Shown here: positions 26,978-35,118 of the stretch, in pieces
Numbering within the stretch: the first letter of the stretch is position 1
Layout of the letters: each line of letters opens with the position of its first letter
NCBI RefSeq assembly: GCF_947497025.1
Contig: NZ_CANMFC010000001.1
Location: forward strand, 434,001 to 498,000
Length of the DNA: 64,000 bases
Source: an uncultured Kushneria sp.
GTDB lineage: Bacteria; Pseudomonadota; Gammaproteobacteria; Pseudomonadales; Halomonadaceae
Reading direction: 5' to 3'
Program-made: the position numbers and the translations under genes
Notes under the pieces: generated by a model
Told to the model about the DNA's origin: nothing
The model's database searches: none
Seen by the model: only the letters and a program-made list of their open reading frames with translations

Positions 26978-28198
26978 ATGAGCGATTTTTATCAAAACGG
27001 CATTATTACCAACTTCCATAATCTCACGCGGCGCCCGCTGGAAGCTCTGGAAAGTGACCTGCTGGGGTTTTCAAAACGCCGTCCGATGGGGCTGATTCTG
27101 CCTTCGCTCTATTCCGAGCTCGAAGGTCCGGCGCTCACCCGTATTATCGACCAGCTCTCGCAGGTTGAATATCTAAGCGAGATCATCATCGGGCTGGATC
27201 GCGCCGATCGGGATCAGTTTCTTCACGCCCGCGACTTCTTTTCCCGCCTGCCCCAGCGCCATCGCATTCTCTGGAACGATGGCCCGCGCCTGAAGGCACT
27301 GGATGCCGAGCTTGCCGCCGAGTCGCTCTCGCCGCAGGCGCCGGGCAAGGGGCGTAACGTCTGGTTCTGCTCGGGGTATGCCATTGCCTCCAGTCGCACT
27401 GAAGCGATCGCGCTGCATGACTGCGATATCACCACCTATGACCGCTCGATGCTGGCGCGTCTGCTCTATCCGGTGGCCAATCCGCACTTCAACTACGAGT
27501 TCTGCAAGGGCTATTACGCTCGCATTGCCGATGGCAAGCTCAACGGACGCGTCGGGCGGCTGATGGTGACCCCGCTTCTGCGGGCGCTGAAAAGGATTCA
27601 CGGACCGCTGGACTATCTGAACTATCTCGACAGCTATCGCTATCCGCTCTCGGGCGAGTTCGCCATGCGCGCCGATGTGTTAAACGATATCCGCATTCCC
27701 AGTGACTGGGGACTTGAGATCGGCGTGCTTTCCGAAGTGCACCGCAATTACTCCACCAAGCGGCTGTGCCAGGTCGATATTGCCGACAACTACGATCACA
27801 AGCACCAGCCGCTCTCGCCGGAAGACGCCTCCACCGGGCTTTACCGCATGAGCACCGACATCGCCAAGGCGCTCTATCGCAAGCTGGCCACGCTGGGTGT
27901 CACCATGAGCGAGGCGCACTTTCGAACGCTCAAGGCCACCTACTACCGCACCGCGCTCGATATCATCGAAAACTACTACCATGATGCCATGATGAACGGC
28001 CTCAAGGTCGATCGTCACAGCGAAGAGCAGGCCGTGGAGCTGTTCGCCCAGAGCATCATGGAGGCCGGTGTCGCCTTTCTGGAAAGTCCGCGCGACAAGC
28101 CCTTCATCCCGAGCTGGAGCCGGGTACAGTCGGCCTTCCCCGATATGCTTGAACGCATGTATGACGCCGTGGAAGCCGATAACCGCGGCGACGTGTAA
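26978..28198 (+). CDS. gpgS: Glucosyl-3-phosphoglycerate synthase (GT81)
   Basis: A 406-residue retaining GT-A glycosyltransferase that joins glucose from a nucleotide sugar to D-3-phosphoglycerate. The D-x-D motif is in LHDCDITTYD (~148-151). Other family marks are GLILPSLYSELEGPAL, PGKGRNVWFCSGYAIA, FNYEFCKGYYAR, YPLSGEFAMR and DWGLEIGVL. It is the GpgS of Persephonella and halophilic bacteria rather than the short mycobacterial form. The product, after the upstream phosphatase, is glucosylglycerate, which accumulates under salt stress and nitrogen limitation. The start ATG 26978 follows AGGGAAAAG. Confidence 0.9.
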   Translation: MSDFYQNGIITNFHNLTRRPLEALESDLLGFSKRRPMGLILPSLYSELEGPALTRIIDQLSQVEYLSEIIIGLDRADRDQFLHARDFFSRLPQRHRILWNDGPRLKALDAELAAESLSPQAPGKGRNVWFCSGYAIASSRTEAIALHDCDITTYDRSMLARLLYPVANPHFNYEFCKGYYARIADGKLNGRVGRLMVTPLLRALKRIHGPLDYLNYLDSYRYPLSGEFAMRADVLNDIRIPSDWGLEIGVLSEVHRNYSTKRLCQVDIADNYDHKHQPLSPEDASTGLYRMSTDIAKALYRKLATLGVTMSEAHFRTLKATYYRTALDIIENYYHDAMMNGLKVDRHSEEQAVELFAQSIMEAGVAFLESPRDKPFIPSWSRVQSAFPDMLERMYDAVEADNRGDV

Positions 28199-28317
28199 AC
28201 CTGTCTCCCTTTTAGTCCCTGTCACCGCTATCAGGCCTGTGGTCCGGCAACGACACCCATGGGCGTCGGAGCCGGCGCTGGTGCCGGCCTTTCTGGATGC
28301 CACGAAATCCATTCTGG

Positions 28318-28543
28318 ATGGCTGGCTACAGTCAGGCGCTGGGCCAGCTGAGCGAAGCCTTTCGCGATGTGCTGGCCGGTCAGGACGAGCAGCCGGGCCA
28401 GTCGCCCGATATGCCAGAAGAACTTCACCGCCATCCATGAGCAGATGCACAAGGAGGCCAGCGATCGCATCGAAACAGCCGGCCTGAGCAATGATGATGC
28501 TGGTGCTGCCTGGATCATGCAGACGCAGGCCTTGCGGCTCTGA
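28318..28543 (+). pseudogene. Unidentified coding-like relic, frameshifted
   Basis: Two short stretches look like protein but lie in different frames: 28318-28440, 40 codons with SQALGQLSEAFRDVLAGQ, and 28424-28543 with NFTAIHEQMHKEASDRIE and DDAGAAWIMQTQAL. Neither has a start context that convinces me and I do not recognise the family. They sit directly before the alkaline phosphatase relic and may be the remains of another gene or of a diverged part of the same one. Confidence 0.3.
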
Positions 28544-28776
28544 CGCAGACACTCAACGAATATGGCGGTATCAGCTTCAGCTCCGGCAACCACACGGCCG
28601 AAAACGTGCCGCTGTACGCCTCCGGTCCGGGTTCCGACATCTTTGCCGGCCTTCTGGACAACACCGAAGTGGGTCAGGGTCTGGCCACGGCCATGGGTCT
28701 TGAGTTCTCCGATCTGCCCGCAGCCGAGGTCATGGGCGTCGACACCATGGCGCAGAACGAGCTGGCGGTCGCCTGA
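28513..28776 (+). pseudogene. Alkaline phosphatase (PhoA family), C-terminal relic
   Basis: From 28513 one frame reads DHADAGL (compare the D-H-x-T-G-G-L metal-site motif), TQTLNEYGGISFSSGNHTAENVP and LYASGPGSDIFAGLLDNTEVG, then a TGA at 28774-28776. The S-G-N-H-T and P-L-Y-A-x-G-P segments are the C-terminal metal- and phosphate-site region of alkaline phosphatases. About 80% of the gene, including the active-site serine, is missing, and the preceding LVLP stretch is one frame off. So this is a decayed 3' fragment, not a working gene. Confidence 0.65.
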
Positions 28777-28890
28777 GGCGCGGGCCACTTTCAGCGCCTC
28801 TGACGGTACCTTCTGAGGCCTGAAGGGGGCCTTGAGTATCAGAACGCTGGTCGTCGCCGGGGAAGGCGATACCAGAAGAAGAGCACGAAG

Positions 28891-28918
28891 AAGGGCGCCA
28901 TGAAGGCGCCCTTTGTTA
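28891..28918. terminator. Hairpin terminator between the phosphatase relic and exeM
   Basis: AAGGGCGCC (28891-28899) / GGCGCCCTT (28905-28913) with a 5-nt loop, followed on the plus strand by TGTTAT. It would also serve the convergent exeM gene (minus strand, stop at 28992), where AAGG becomes CCTT with a short T-tract. Confidence 0.65.
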
Positions 28919-28991
28919 TATCGGTACTTTTTTCTGATTTTCTGATTTCCAGTTCCGGCAACCTGTCGCTGCCGGAACCCGGCGGCCCTTT

Positions 28992-30989
28992 CTAGAAGCC
29001 CGCCGCCTGTTGATTATCGCTGCCCGGATCAATGCCGATAATGATGGGATCATGGTCCGAGGCGCGCCAGACATCATCACTGTAGAGCGTATCGATCTGG
29101 GCGTCCGATTTGTACTCGGTGTTGTAGTCCAGCACGGTGGGTTCGTCGGCGTTGATATGCCAGGTCGTGGTGCCGGTGACCTGATCATTCATCGAAGCAC
29201 TCGCCAGAGCGTGGTCCAGCGAGCCCCACTGGCCATCAAAGCTGTAGGAGTAGTCGTCATCCAGCAGCGTGTAGCCCTCATCGCGCAGTGCCGTGATGGG
29301 GTCTTCCATGGCGTAGCTGTTGAGATCCCCCACAATCAGTACATCGCTGTCACCGCTGTCGGTAGGATCGGTCTCGATCCAGGCGGCGAGCTGCTCGGCG
29401 GCGTCAACCCGGGTCGGGTTATTGTTGCCCTGACCGTCACCGATTGCCTCTTCACCATCGATCACACTGCCCTTGGACTTGAAGTGATTGACCGCGACCG
29501 AGAAGGTTTCCTGGCTGTCGTTGTCCTGGAAGGTCTGCAGCATGGGGGCACGGTTGCCGGTGGCAAAGGCACCGCTGGTATTGATGGCGGCTTCCCCCGC
29601 GGGCGTGACGCTGTCAGCGCGGTAGATCATGCCGACGGCGATGGCATCGGTCCCGGGGGCCACGACGTCGCCGTTGTCATCGCGCGGCGTGATCCATGCC
29701 CAGTCACCGCCGTTGCTGCCATTGTCGGTCTCATAAGTATTGAGAGCCGAGACCAGCGTGGCGATGGCGCTATCTTCTGCGTAGCCATCATTGGCCACTT
29801 CCATCAGGCCGACCACATCGGCATCGGAAGCGCTGATGGCGCTGACCAGCTTGTCCTGCTGGCGGTCAAGTTCTACCTCGCTGTTGGCACCGCGCGGGGT
29901 ATGCTCGATGCCGCCGGGCGTGGTGATCTCGTTGCCATTGGCATCCAGGGTGTTGAAGTAGTTCAGCACGTTGAAGGAGGCGACTTTCAGTGAAGCGTCA
30001 CCGAGTGCCTGGGCATCCGGGGCCTCGGTGCGTTCATTGGTGGCCTGGAAATTCTGGCCATCGGTACTCTGCACGCGCCACTGCTGATGGCTGAAATCCA
30101 GTACGCCGTTGAGCTGATCCAGCGTATCGCCACCGCGCAGCGTATTGTCCGCCGACAGCGGCGCGCCGTTCCGCCCGAAAATAATCTCTTCGGGGTTCTG
30201 CGCACTGCTGGCGTCATCGAGCACGATCGAGCGGCTTTCGATCTGCTCCAGCCACTGCTGATGGCCCGCCTGGTCCGGCGTGTGCTGCTCGGTGTACTGC
30301 GCCAGCCGGCCGCCGGAAGAGAGCGTCACGCTGCCGTAGCGCCCCAGTTCATGGGTGTCGGTGACGGTCAGCGGCGTGCTGTCTTCGCCTTCGATGCTCA
30401 CCCGCATGCTTTCAAGGGCGGCCAGATCCGACTTGTCTGCCATGGGCAAAGTCAGCGCCGTGGCGTCAGGCAGGGCCTGATCGGTGCCGGTGACTTCCAG
30501 CGCGGTCAGATCCGTCAGTTCGGTCTTGCCTTCATACTCCTTAACCGTGCCACTCAGGCGGACCCGGTCGCCGACGCTGATATCATCAAACTGCGCGTCC
30601 TGACCGTCCTGCAGATAGACAAAAATGCCTTCGGAGGTGGCGACATTGCCATCCTGGTCGGTCGCTTCTTCCTGGACGAAAAAGCCGCTCAGGCCGTCGC
30701 GGGCATCCAGCGTCACGATGGCCTCGACGCTGACCCGCTGGCCGGCCATCGCACTTTGCATACCGCTGCCCTGAATGGTGGAGATCATCTCCACGGGAGG
30801 TGCTTCCATGTTATCTCCTGGGTCATTGTCCCCGTCATCCTGCTCGCCAGTGTTTTGGTCATCACCGCCCTGATCGTTGTCACCGGCCTGACCGTTAACG
30901 GTGTCGTCGGCATTCTGAATCATCAGACCCGCGTCCGGTGATACTGTCAGCGGGGCACTGAACCAGGACGCGTGTGAAATGGGCGTCAT
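28992..30989 (-). CDS. ExeM/NucH-family endonuclease/phosphatase, no visible signal peptide
   Basis: A 665-residue protein of the endonuclease/exonuclease/phosphatase family. After a low-complexity acidic linker (~25-60, Asp/Gly/Asn-rich) comes an OB-fold region (~65-190), then a linker domain, then the catalytic domain from ~340: ASFNVLNYF, GLMEVANDG, VNHFKSKGS, VGDLNSY and ASDHDPI. All metal and catalytic residues appear intact. ExeM enzymes are secreted or surface DNases that feed on or disperse extracellular DNA. The N-terminus has no signal peptide, and the start lies 7 bp after the stop of the phosphorylase gene, so the 5' end was probably lost. Strongly acidic, as expected for a halophile's outside protein. 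Confidence 0.8.
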   Translation of the reverse strand: MTPISHASWFSAPLTVSPDAGLMIQNADDTVNGQAGDNDQGGDDQNTGEQDDGDNDPGDNMEAPPVEMISTIQGSGMQSAMAGQRVSVEAIVTLDARDGLSGFFVQEEATDQDGNVATSEGIFVYLQDGQDAQFDDISVGDRVRLSGTVKEYEGKTELTDLTALEVTGTDQALPDATALTLPMADKSDLAALESMRVSIEGEDSTPLTVTDTHELGRYGSVTLSSGGRLAQYTEQHTPDQAGHQQWLEQIESRSIVLDDASSAQNPEEIIFGRNGAPLSADNTLRGGDTLDQLNGVLDFSHQQWRVQSTDGQNFQATNERTEAPDAQALGDASLKVASFNVLNYFNTLDANGNEITTPGGIEHTPRGANSEVELDRQQDKLVSAISASDADVVGLMEVANDGYAEDSAIATLVSALNTYETDNGSNGGDWAWITPRDDNGDVVAPGTDAIAVGMIYRADSVTPAGEAAINTSGAFATGNRAPMLQTFQDNDSQETFSVAVNHFKSKGSVIDGEEAIGDGQGNNNPTRVDAAEQLAAWIETDPTDSGDSDVLIVGDLNSYAMEDPITALRDEGYTLLDDDYSYSFDGQWGSLDHALASASMNDQVTGTTTWHINADEPTVLDYNTEYKSDAQIDTLYSDDVWRASDHDPIIIGIDPGSDNQQAAGF

Positions 30990-30996
30990 GCCTGAC

Positions 30997-32739
30997 TCAG
31001 GCCTCGCTGACCAGCCAGCAGCTGCGATAGGGCTTGAGCACGGGGAGCTCGCTGTCCGGATCGATGCGCTCCAGCAGATCGCGCCAGTGATGGCTGGCCC
31101 AGGCCTCGGGCAGATTCAGGGGATGGGACTGGTCGGTCACGTTGTGTACGGCCAGAAGCCGCCGACCATCGGGCAGCGGGCCGCGCAGGAAAGCGAAAAA
31201 GTGCGGGCCCAGATCGATGATCTTCTGCGGCACGTCGGGGTGAAAGCAGGGCTCCTGACGGCGGGTTTTCAGTCGCGTTGTCAGCGCCTCGAACACAATG
31301 TGCGTGGGCGTGCTGTAGGCCTCCAGCAGGGGCTCCAGTGCCTCGCGCTGCCAGCGCTTGCGGTTAATCGCCCGCAGTCGGCCGGTACGGGTCACGCCTT
31401 CATGATCGTTGAGCGTGGCGACCAGGCTATGAAAATAGACGGCCGGAATGCCCTGAAGACCCAGCATGATGGTCTGGGAGCAGATAAAGCGGGCAATCTG
31501 CCATGGATCGGCGCCGCGTCTTGTCCCCTTGAGCGCATCGAAATAGGTGATATTGATCTCGTAGGGTGAGTCCTGACCATCGGGGTCGGTCTTCATGCTG
31601 GTGAAGCCGCCAAAGCGCTGCATCAGTTCCAGCAGGGCATCGATGTCATGGCGGGGCAAAAGACCTTCAAGCGCGCGGACACCGACGCCGTCGTGGCTGG
31701 CGGTAAAGTTGAGATAGGTGCAGCCGACCGGCAGCGAGGGCAGGGTGGCGGCCCATTCGGTCAGGGCCCGGGCATCGCCGGTCGTCAGGGTATGCAGCAA
31801 CAGCGGCGGCAGAGTGAACTGATAGATGATGTGCGCTTCATCACCGTTGCCGAAATAGCTCAGATTTTCATGATGGGGAACGTTGGTTTCGGTCAACAGC
31901 AGCGCCCCGGGGGCCACGCGTTCCATGATGGCGCGCAGCAGCCGTACGATGGCATGGGTCTGTGGCAGGTGAATGCAGCTTGTGCCCAGCTCCTTCCATA
32001 GATAGGCGATGGCATCGAGTCGAATCAGACGCGCGCCCTGGTTCAGGTAATAAAGCAGCACACCGACCATCTCGATGAGCACATCGGGATTGGCAAAGTT
32101 GAGATCGATCTGGTCTTCGGAGAAGGTCGCCCAGACATGTTGCATGCCCCGCCGGGTGGAAACCGGTGCCAGCAGCGGCGTATTGCGCGGTCGGGTCACG
32201 GATCTGACATCGGTCTGTTCGGGCAGTTCGATGAAGTAGTCACGCCCGGGCAGCGTGTCCGAGAGGTAGTCAATAAACCACAGCGATTCCCTCGAGACGT
32301 GGTTGATGACCAGATCAAACATCAGGTTGAAGCGTCCGGCGAGATGGCGTATCTGGGGCCAGTCCCCCACGGCGGGGCTGACCTTGCGATAGTGAATGAC
32401 CGAAAAGCCGTCATCACTGCTCCAGGTGAAAAAGGGCAAAATATGCACGGCACTGAAGGTGTCCTCAAGGTGCTCGCGCATGAAGCGCTCCAGCACTTCC
32501 AGCGGGACGCTTCCCTCGCCTTCAATGATGCTGTCTCCGTAGGTAATCATCATCTGGGTCTGCTCGCTCCAGAGCGGGCGCGGCTCACGGGTGATGTCCT
32601 TTTGATGATGGGCGATCAGCTGTTCCAGGCGCCGCAGAATGTCAGGGGCCTGTTCCTTATAGACAAACGTCAGTTCGGCACCGGCACGGGCGTGAAAATC
32701 ATCGCGGGAAAGCGCGGCGACTGTGGGGGCGGCAGACAT
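30997..32739 (-). CDS. Glucosylglycerate phosphorylase-like GH13_18 enzyme
   Basis: A 580-residue glycoside hydrolase family 13 protein of the sucrose-phosphorylase subfamily. Region I is FDLVINHVS; the nucleophile Asp is in RLDAIAYLWKELG; the acid/base Glu is in LLTETNVPH; the transition-state Asp is in TASHDGVG. The subfamily includes sucrose, sucrose-6-phosphate, glucosylglycerol and glucosylglycerate phosphorylases (E. coli YcjM). Because gpgS and its phosphatase lie next door, glucosylglycerate is the best guess for the substrate, giving glucose-1-phosphate and glycerate when salt stress ends. The start has GGAG upstream. Sucrose phosphorylase is the alternative. Confidence 0.8.
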   Translation of the reverse strand: MSAAPTVAALSRDDFHARAGAELTFVYKEQAPDILRRLEQLIAHHQKDITREPRPLWSEQTQMMITYGDSIIEGEGSVPLEVLERFMREHLEDTFSAVHILPFFTWSSDDGFSVIHYRKVSPAVGDWPQIRHLAGRFNLMFDLVINHVSRESLWFIDYLSDTLPGRDYFIELPEQTDVRSVTRPRNTPLLAPVSTRRGMQHVWATFSEDQIDLNFANPDVLIEMVGVLLYYLNQGARLIRLDAIAYLWKELGTSCIHLPQTHAIVRLLRAIMERVAPGALLLTETNVPHHENLSYFGNGDEAHIIYQFTLPPLLLHTLTTGDARALTEWAATLPSLPVGCTYLNFTASHDGVGVRALEGLLPRHDIDALLELMQRFGGFTSMKTDPDGQDSPYEINITYFDALKGTRRGADPWQIARFICSQTIMLGLQGIPAVYFHSLVATLNDHEGVTRTGRLRAINRKRWQREALEPLLEAYSTPTHIVFEALTTRLKTRRQEPCFHPDVPQKIIDLGPHFFAFLRGPLPDGRRLLAVHNVTDQSHPLNLPEAWASHHWRDLLERIDPDSELPVLKPYRSCWLVSEA

Positions 32740-32883
32740 GGCAGGACTCCGGTATCTATTATTGTATGACTTTAATCAAAGCCCTTGATGGCTGGAAATT
32801 CAAACTGTGTCCGGTCTGAAAAAACATTAAGGCTTAATTATTGGCTTGCGCCAATGTAAAAGCTGATCGACACTTGCCGCTGT

Positions 32884-33069
32884 TGAAGGAGGGGAGTATT
32901 CCCTGCAGGGCGCGGCGCCTGTTATCAGGCCTGCGTTTTTCTACAGCGGTGTCGTCATCACGGTGAATTGTCGCTTGAGGAGTGTCCCTTGAGACAGTCA
33001 CCCGGTGCCGCTGGTCAGGGGTGTTGCCACGCAGGGATGTGGCACGCCTTTGGCGGAAGAGACCTCCGG
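32884..33069 (+). ncRNA. yybP-ykoY (manganese) riboswitch upstream of alx
   Basis: The element shows the three conserved parts of the family in order. The 5' part is GGAGGGGAGTA (32888-32898; B. subtilis yybP has AAAGGGGAGTAG). The middle part is GTCGTCA (32949-32955). The 3' part is AGAGACCTCC (33058-33067; compare AAGACCTTT). The closing helix P1 pairs GGAGG (32888-32892) with CCTCC (33063-33067), matching the AAAGG/CCTTT helix of the B. subtilis element with compensatory changes. Family members sense Mn2+ and precede Mn exporters and TerC/Alx genes, as here. An inverted repeat ATTGGC/GCCAAT just upstream (32840-32855) may belong to the promoter region. Confidence 0.8.
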
Positions 33070-33088
33070 TAAATCACCTTTGCCGGAG
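33064..33088 (+). promoter_or_regulatory. SD-sequestering hairpin that competes with riboswitch P1
   Basis: CTCCGG (33064-33069) is perfectly complementary to CCGGAG (33083-33088), which contains the GGAG Shine-Dalgarno sequence 9 nt before the alx ATG. CTCC of the same arm is needed for the P1 helix of the riboswitch, so the two pairings exclude each other. With ligand, P1 forms and the SD is free; without ligand the SD is hidden. Control by translation start is the likely mode. Confidence 0.65.
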
Positions 33089-33097
33089 AACCAGGGC

Positions 33098-34108
33098 ATG
33101 CATGTTCCTTTCTGGGTATGGGGAGCCACCATTGCGGGCTTCGCTGCCATGTTTTTGTTTGATTTCTTCTCGCACGTGCGCAAGCCGCACGCCCCGACCA
33201 TGCGCGAGTCAGCGCTGTGGTCCGTGTTCTATGTCAGCCTTGCGGCCATTTTTGGGGCCGGTCTCTGGATGGTGTGGGGCCATGATCATGGGGTGGAGTA
33301 TTTCGCCGGCTTTATTACCGAGAAGAGTCTGTCGGTCGATAACCTGTTTGTCTTTGCCATCATCATGGCCAAATTTGCCGTCCCACCTATCTATCAGCAG
33401 AAAGCACTGCTGATCGGCATCATTATGGCGCTGATCATGCGCGGCATTTTCATCGCCGTGGGCGCTGCCGCCATCAATCAGTTCAGCTGGGTCTTTTATA
33501 TCTTCGGGCTTTTTCTGCTCTATACCGCTTTCAAGCTCGCCGTGGAAAGTGCGCAGGGCAAGGAAGGCGGCGAAGAGGATTTTGAGCCCAATGCGCTGGT
33601 AAAGTTTGCCGAGCGCCATCTTCCGGTGACCGATCAGTTCCATGAACAGAAGCTGATCGCTCGCGAAAATGGCAAGCGTGTCCTCACGCCGCTGTTTCTG
33701 GTGGTACTGACGCTGGGTGTCACCGATTTGCTCTTCGCGCTGGATTCGATTCCGGCCATCTACGGGCTGACGCAGGAACCCTATATTGTCTTCACGACCA
33801 ACGCCTTTGCGCTGCTGGGGCTTTTGCAGCTCTATTTCCTGCTGGGCGGGCTGCTGGATCGACTGGTCTATCTGGGCTTTGGTCTGTCGCTGATTCTGGC
33901 TTTTATTGGCGTCAAGCTGGTGATGCATGCCATGGTCGAGAACACGCTGCCCTTTATCAATGACGGTCAGCCGCTTGAGTGGGTGCCGCATATTTCGACG
34001 GTGCTGTCCCTGTCCGTCATTGTCGGCATTCTGGTGGTGACGACCGTGGCCAGTCTTCTGAAAAGCCGACACAGCAGTAAAACGGCGTTGGATCAGAATC
34101 AGGGCTAA
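33098..34108 (+). CDS. alx: Alx/TerC-family membrane protein, probable Mn2+ exporter
   Basis: A 336-residue integral membrane protein with about nine hydrophobic helices. It has the two TerC-family acidic motifs: EKSLSVDNLFVFAIIM (~72-87) and LTLGVTDLLFALDSIPAIYG (~210-228), whose Asp residues lie in the membrane and likely bind metal. Alx of E. coli exports Mn2+ and is controlled by a yybP-ykoY RNA that responds to pH and Mn2+; the same arrangement is seen here. ATG 33098 follows GGAG with 9-nt spacing; the open frame back to 33005 lies inside the riboswitch and is not coding. Confidence 0.9.
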   Translation: MHVPFWVWGATIAGFAAMFLFDFFSHVRKPHAPTMRESALWSVFYVSLAAIFGAGLWMVWGHDHGVEYFAGFITEKSLSVDNLFVFAIIMAKFAVPPIYQQKALLIGIIMALIMRGIFIAVGAAAINQFSWVFYIFGLFLLYTAFKLAVESAQGKEGGEEDFEPNALVKFAERHLPVTDQFHEQKLIARENGKRVLTPLFLVVLTLGVTDLLFALDSIPAIYGLTQEPYIVFTTNAFALLGLLQLYFLLGGLLDRLVYLGFGLSLILAFIGVKLVMHAMVENTLPFINDGQPLEWVPHISTVLSLSVIVGILVVTTVASLLKSRHSSKTALDQNQG

Positions 34109-34141
34109 AGGCAGCCTGCGATGTCCTGATGTCCCAAAGCG

Positions 34142-34170
34142 TCAACAGAACGTCACCTGACGTCAGTTGA
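34142..34170 (+). promoter_or_regulatory. Candidate operator before the carnitine operon
   Basis: A nearly symmetrical dyad: TCAAC (34142-34146) - ACGTCA (34150-34155) - CC - TGACGT (34158-34163) - GTTGA (34166-34170). The inner 6-bp arms are perfect. It lies 55 bp before the BKACE gene start, where the GlxA/CdhR-type regulator would be expected to bind. Assigned by symmetry alone. Confidence 0.4.
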
Positions 34171-34224
34171 TCATCCCGGGACACGCCGATACTGGGTCTT
34201 TCATCCTTGACCCGGGGCCGTCCC

Positions 34225-35118
34225 ATGAACCATAACGTCATTCTCACCTGCGCTGTAACCGGCGCAGGTGATACCCCCCAACGCAATCCCGCTGTTCCCG
34301 TGACTCCCGAAGAGATTGCCCGTGCTGCCATCGATGCCGCGAAGGCAGGGGCCAGTATTGCCCATATTCACGTGCGTGATCCGGTCACCGGTGGCATCAG
34401 CCATGACAGCGATCATTTCCGCGAGGTGGTGGAGCGGGTGCGCTCGGCCGATACCGATATCGTGCTTAACCTCACGGCCGGTGGCGGCGGCGATCTGTTC
34501 CCCGAAATTGACAACGGGGTACTGCACGCCGGAGCCGGCAGCGATCTGCAGACGCCGGCCGAGCGTCATGCGCCGGTAGGCGAACTGCTGCCCGAAATCT
34601 GCACCCTGGACTGCGGCAGTCTCAACTTTGGCGACATGGTGTATCTCAATAGCGCCGACTGGCTGCGCGAGCATGCTGCGCTGGTCAGGGCCGCCGGCGT
34701 CAAGCCCGAGCTTGAATGCTTTGATACCGGGCACATACGGTTTGCCAAACAGCTCATTGATGAAGGGCTGATCGATGGGGACCCTCTCTTTCAGCTTTGT
34801 CTGGGCATTCCCTGGGGTGCCGAGGCGCAGACACAGACCATGCTGACCATGCGCGATCTGCTGCCGGAGAATGCCCGCTGGGCAGCGTTTGGCATCGGAC
34901 GAATGCAGATGCCGATGGTGGCGCAGGCGATGTTGTTGGGCGGCCACGTACGGGTAGGCCTTGAAGACAACCTTTATCTCTCAAAAGGGGTCAAGGCAGA
35001 TAATGCCGGACTGGTCGACAAGGCTGTCGGTATCGTCGAATCGCTGGGCGGGCGGGTCATGAGCCCGGTTGAAACACGCCAGCATCTTGGACTGCGTATG
35101 CCGGGGGGTGAAGCATGA
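34225..35118 (+). CDS. cdhC: 3-Dehydrocarnitine cleavage enzyme (BKACE, DUF849)
   Basis: A 297-residue beta-keto acid cleavage enzyme. [10 protein letters not shown] (~46-56) supplies two zinc-binding His residues, and the strand motifs [21 protein letters not shown] and [11 protein letters not shown] are typical of the TIM barrel. In carnitine degradation it transfers acetyl from 3-dehydrocarnitine to acetyl-CoA, giving betainyl-CoA and acetoacetate. The substrate call rests on the neighbours: carnitine dehydrogenase (ATGA overlap) and the thioesterase, the same three-gene set as cdhCBA of Pseudomonas. ATG 34225 is used; TTG 34207 is in frame. Confidence 0.88.
   Translation: MNHNVILTCAVTGAGDTPQRNPAVPVTPEEIARAAIDAAKAGASIAHIHVRDPVTGGISHDSDHFREVVERVRSADTDIVLNLTAGGGGDLFPEIDNGVLHAGAGSDLQTPAERHAPVGELLPEICTLDCGSLNFGDMVYLNSADWLREHAALVRAAGVKPELECFDTGHIRFAKQLIDEGLIDGDPLFQLCLGIPWGAEAQTQTMLTMRDLLPENARWAAFGIGRMQMPMVAQAMLLGGHVRVGLEDNLYLSKGVKADNAGLVDKAVGIVESLGGRVMSPVETRQHLGLRMPGGEA

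Noticed and set aside
29010-30941. Two long plus-strand frames opposite the ExeM-type nuclease
   Set aside because: The minus strand has intact catalytic motifs in order; the plus-strand frames lack a start context and motifs.
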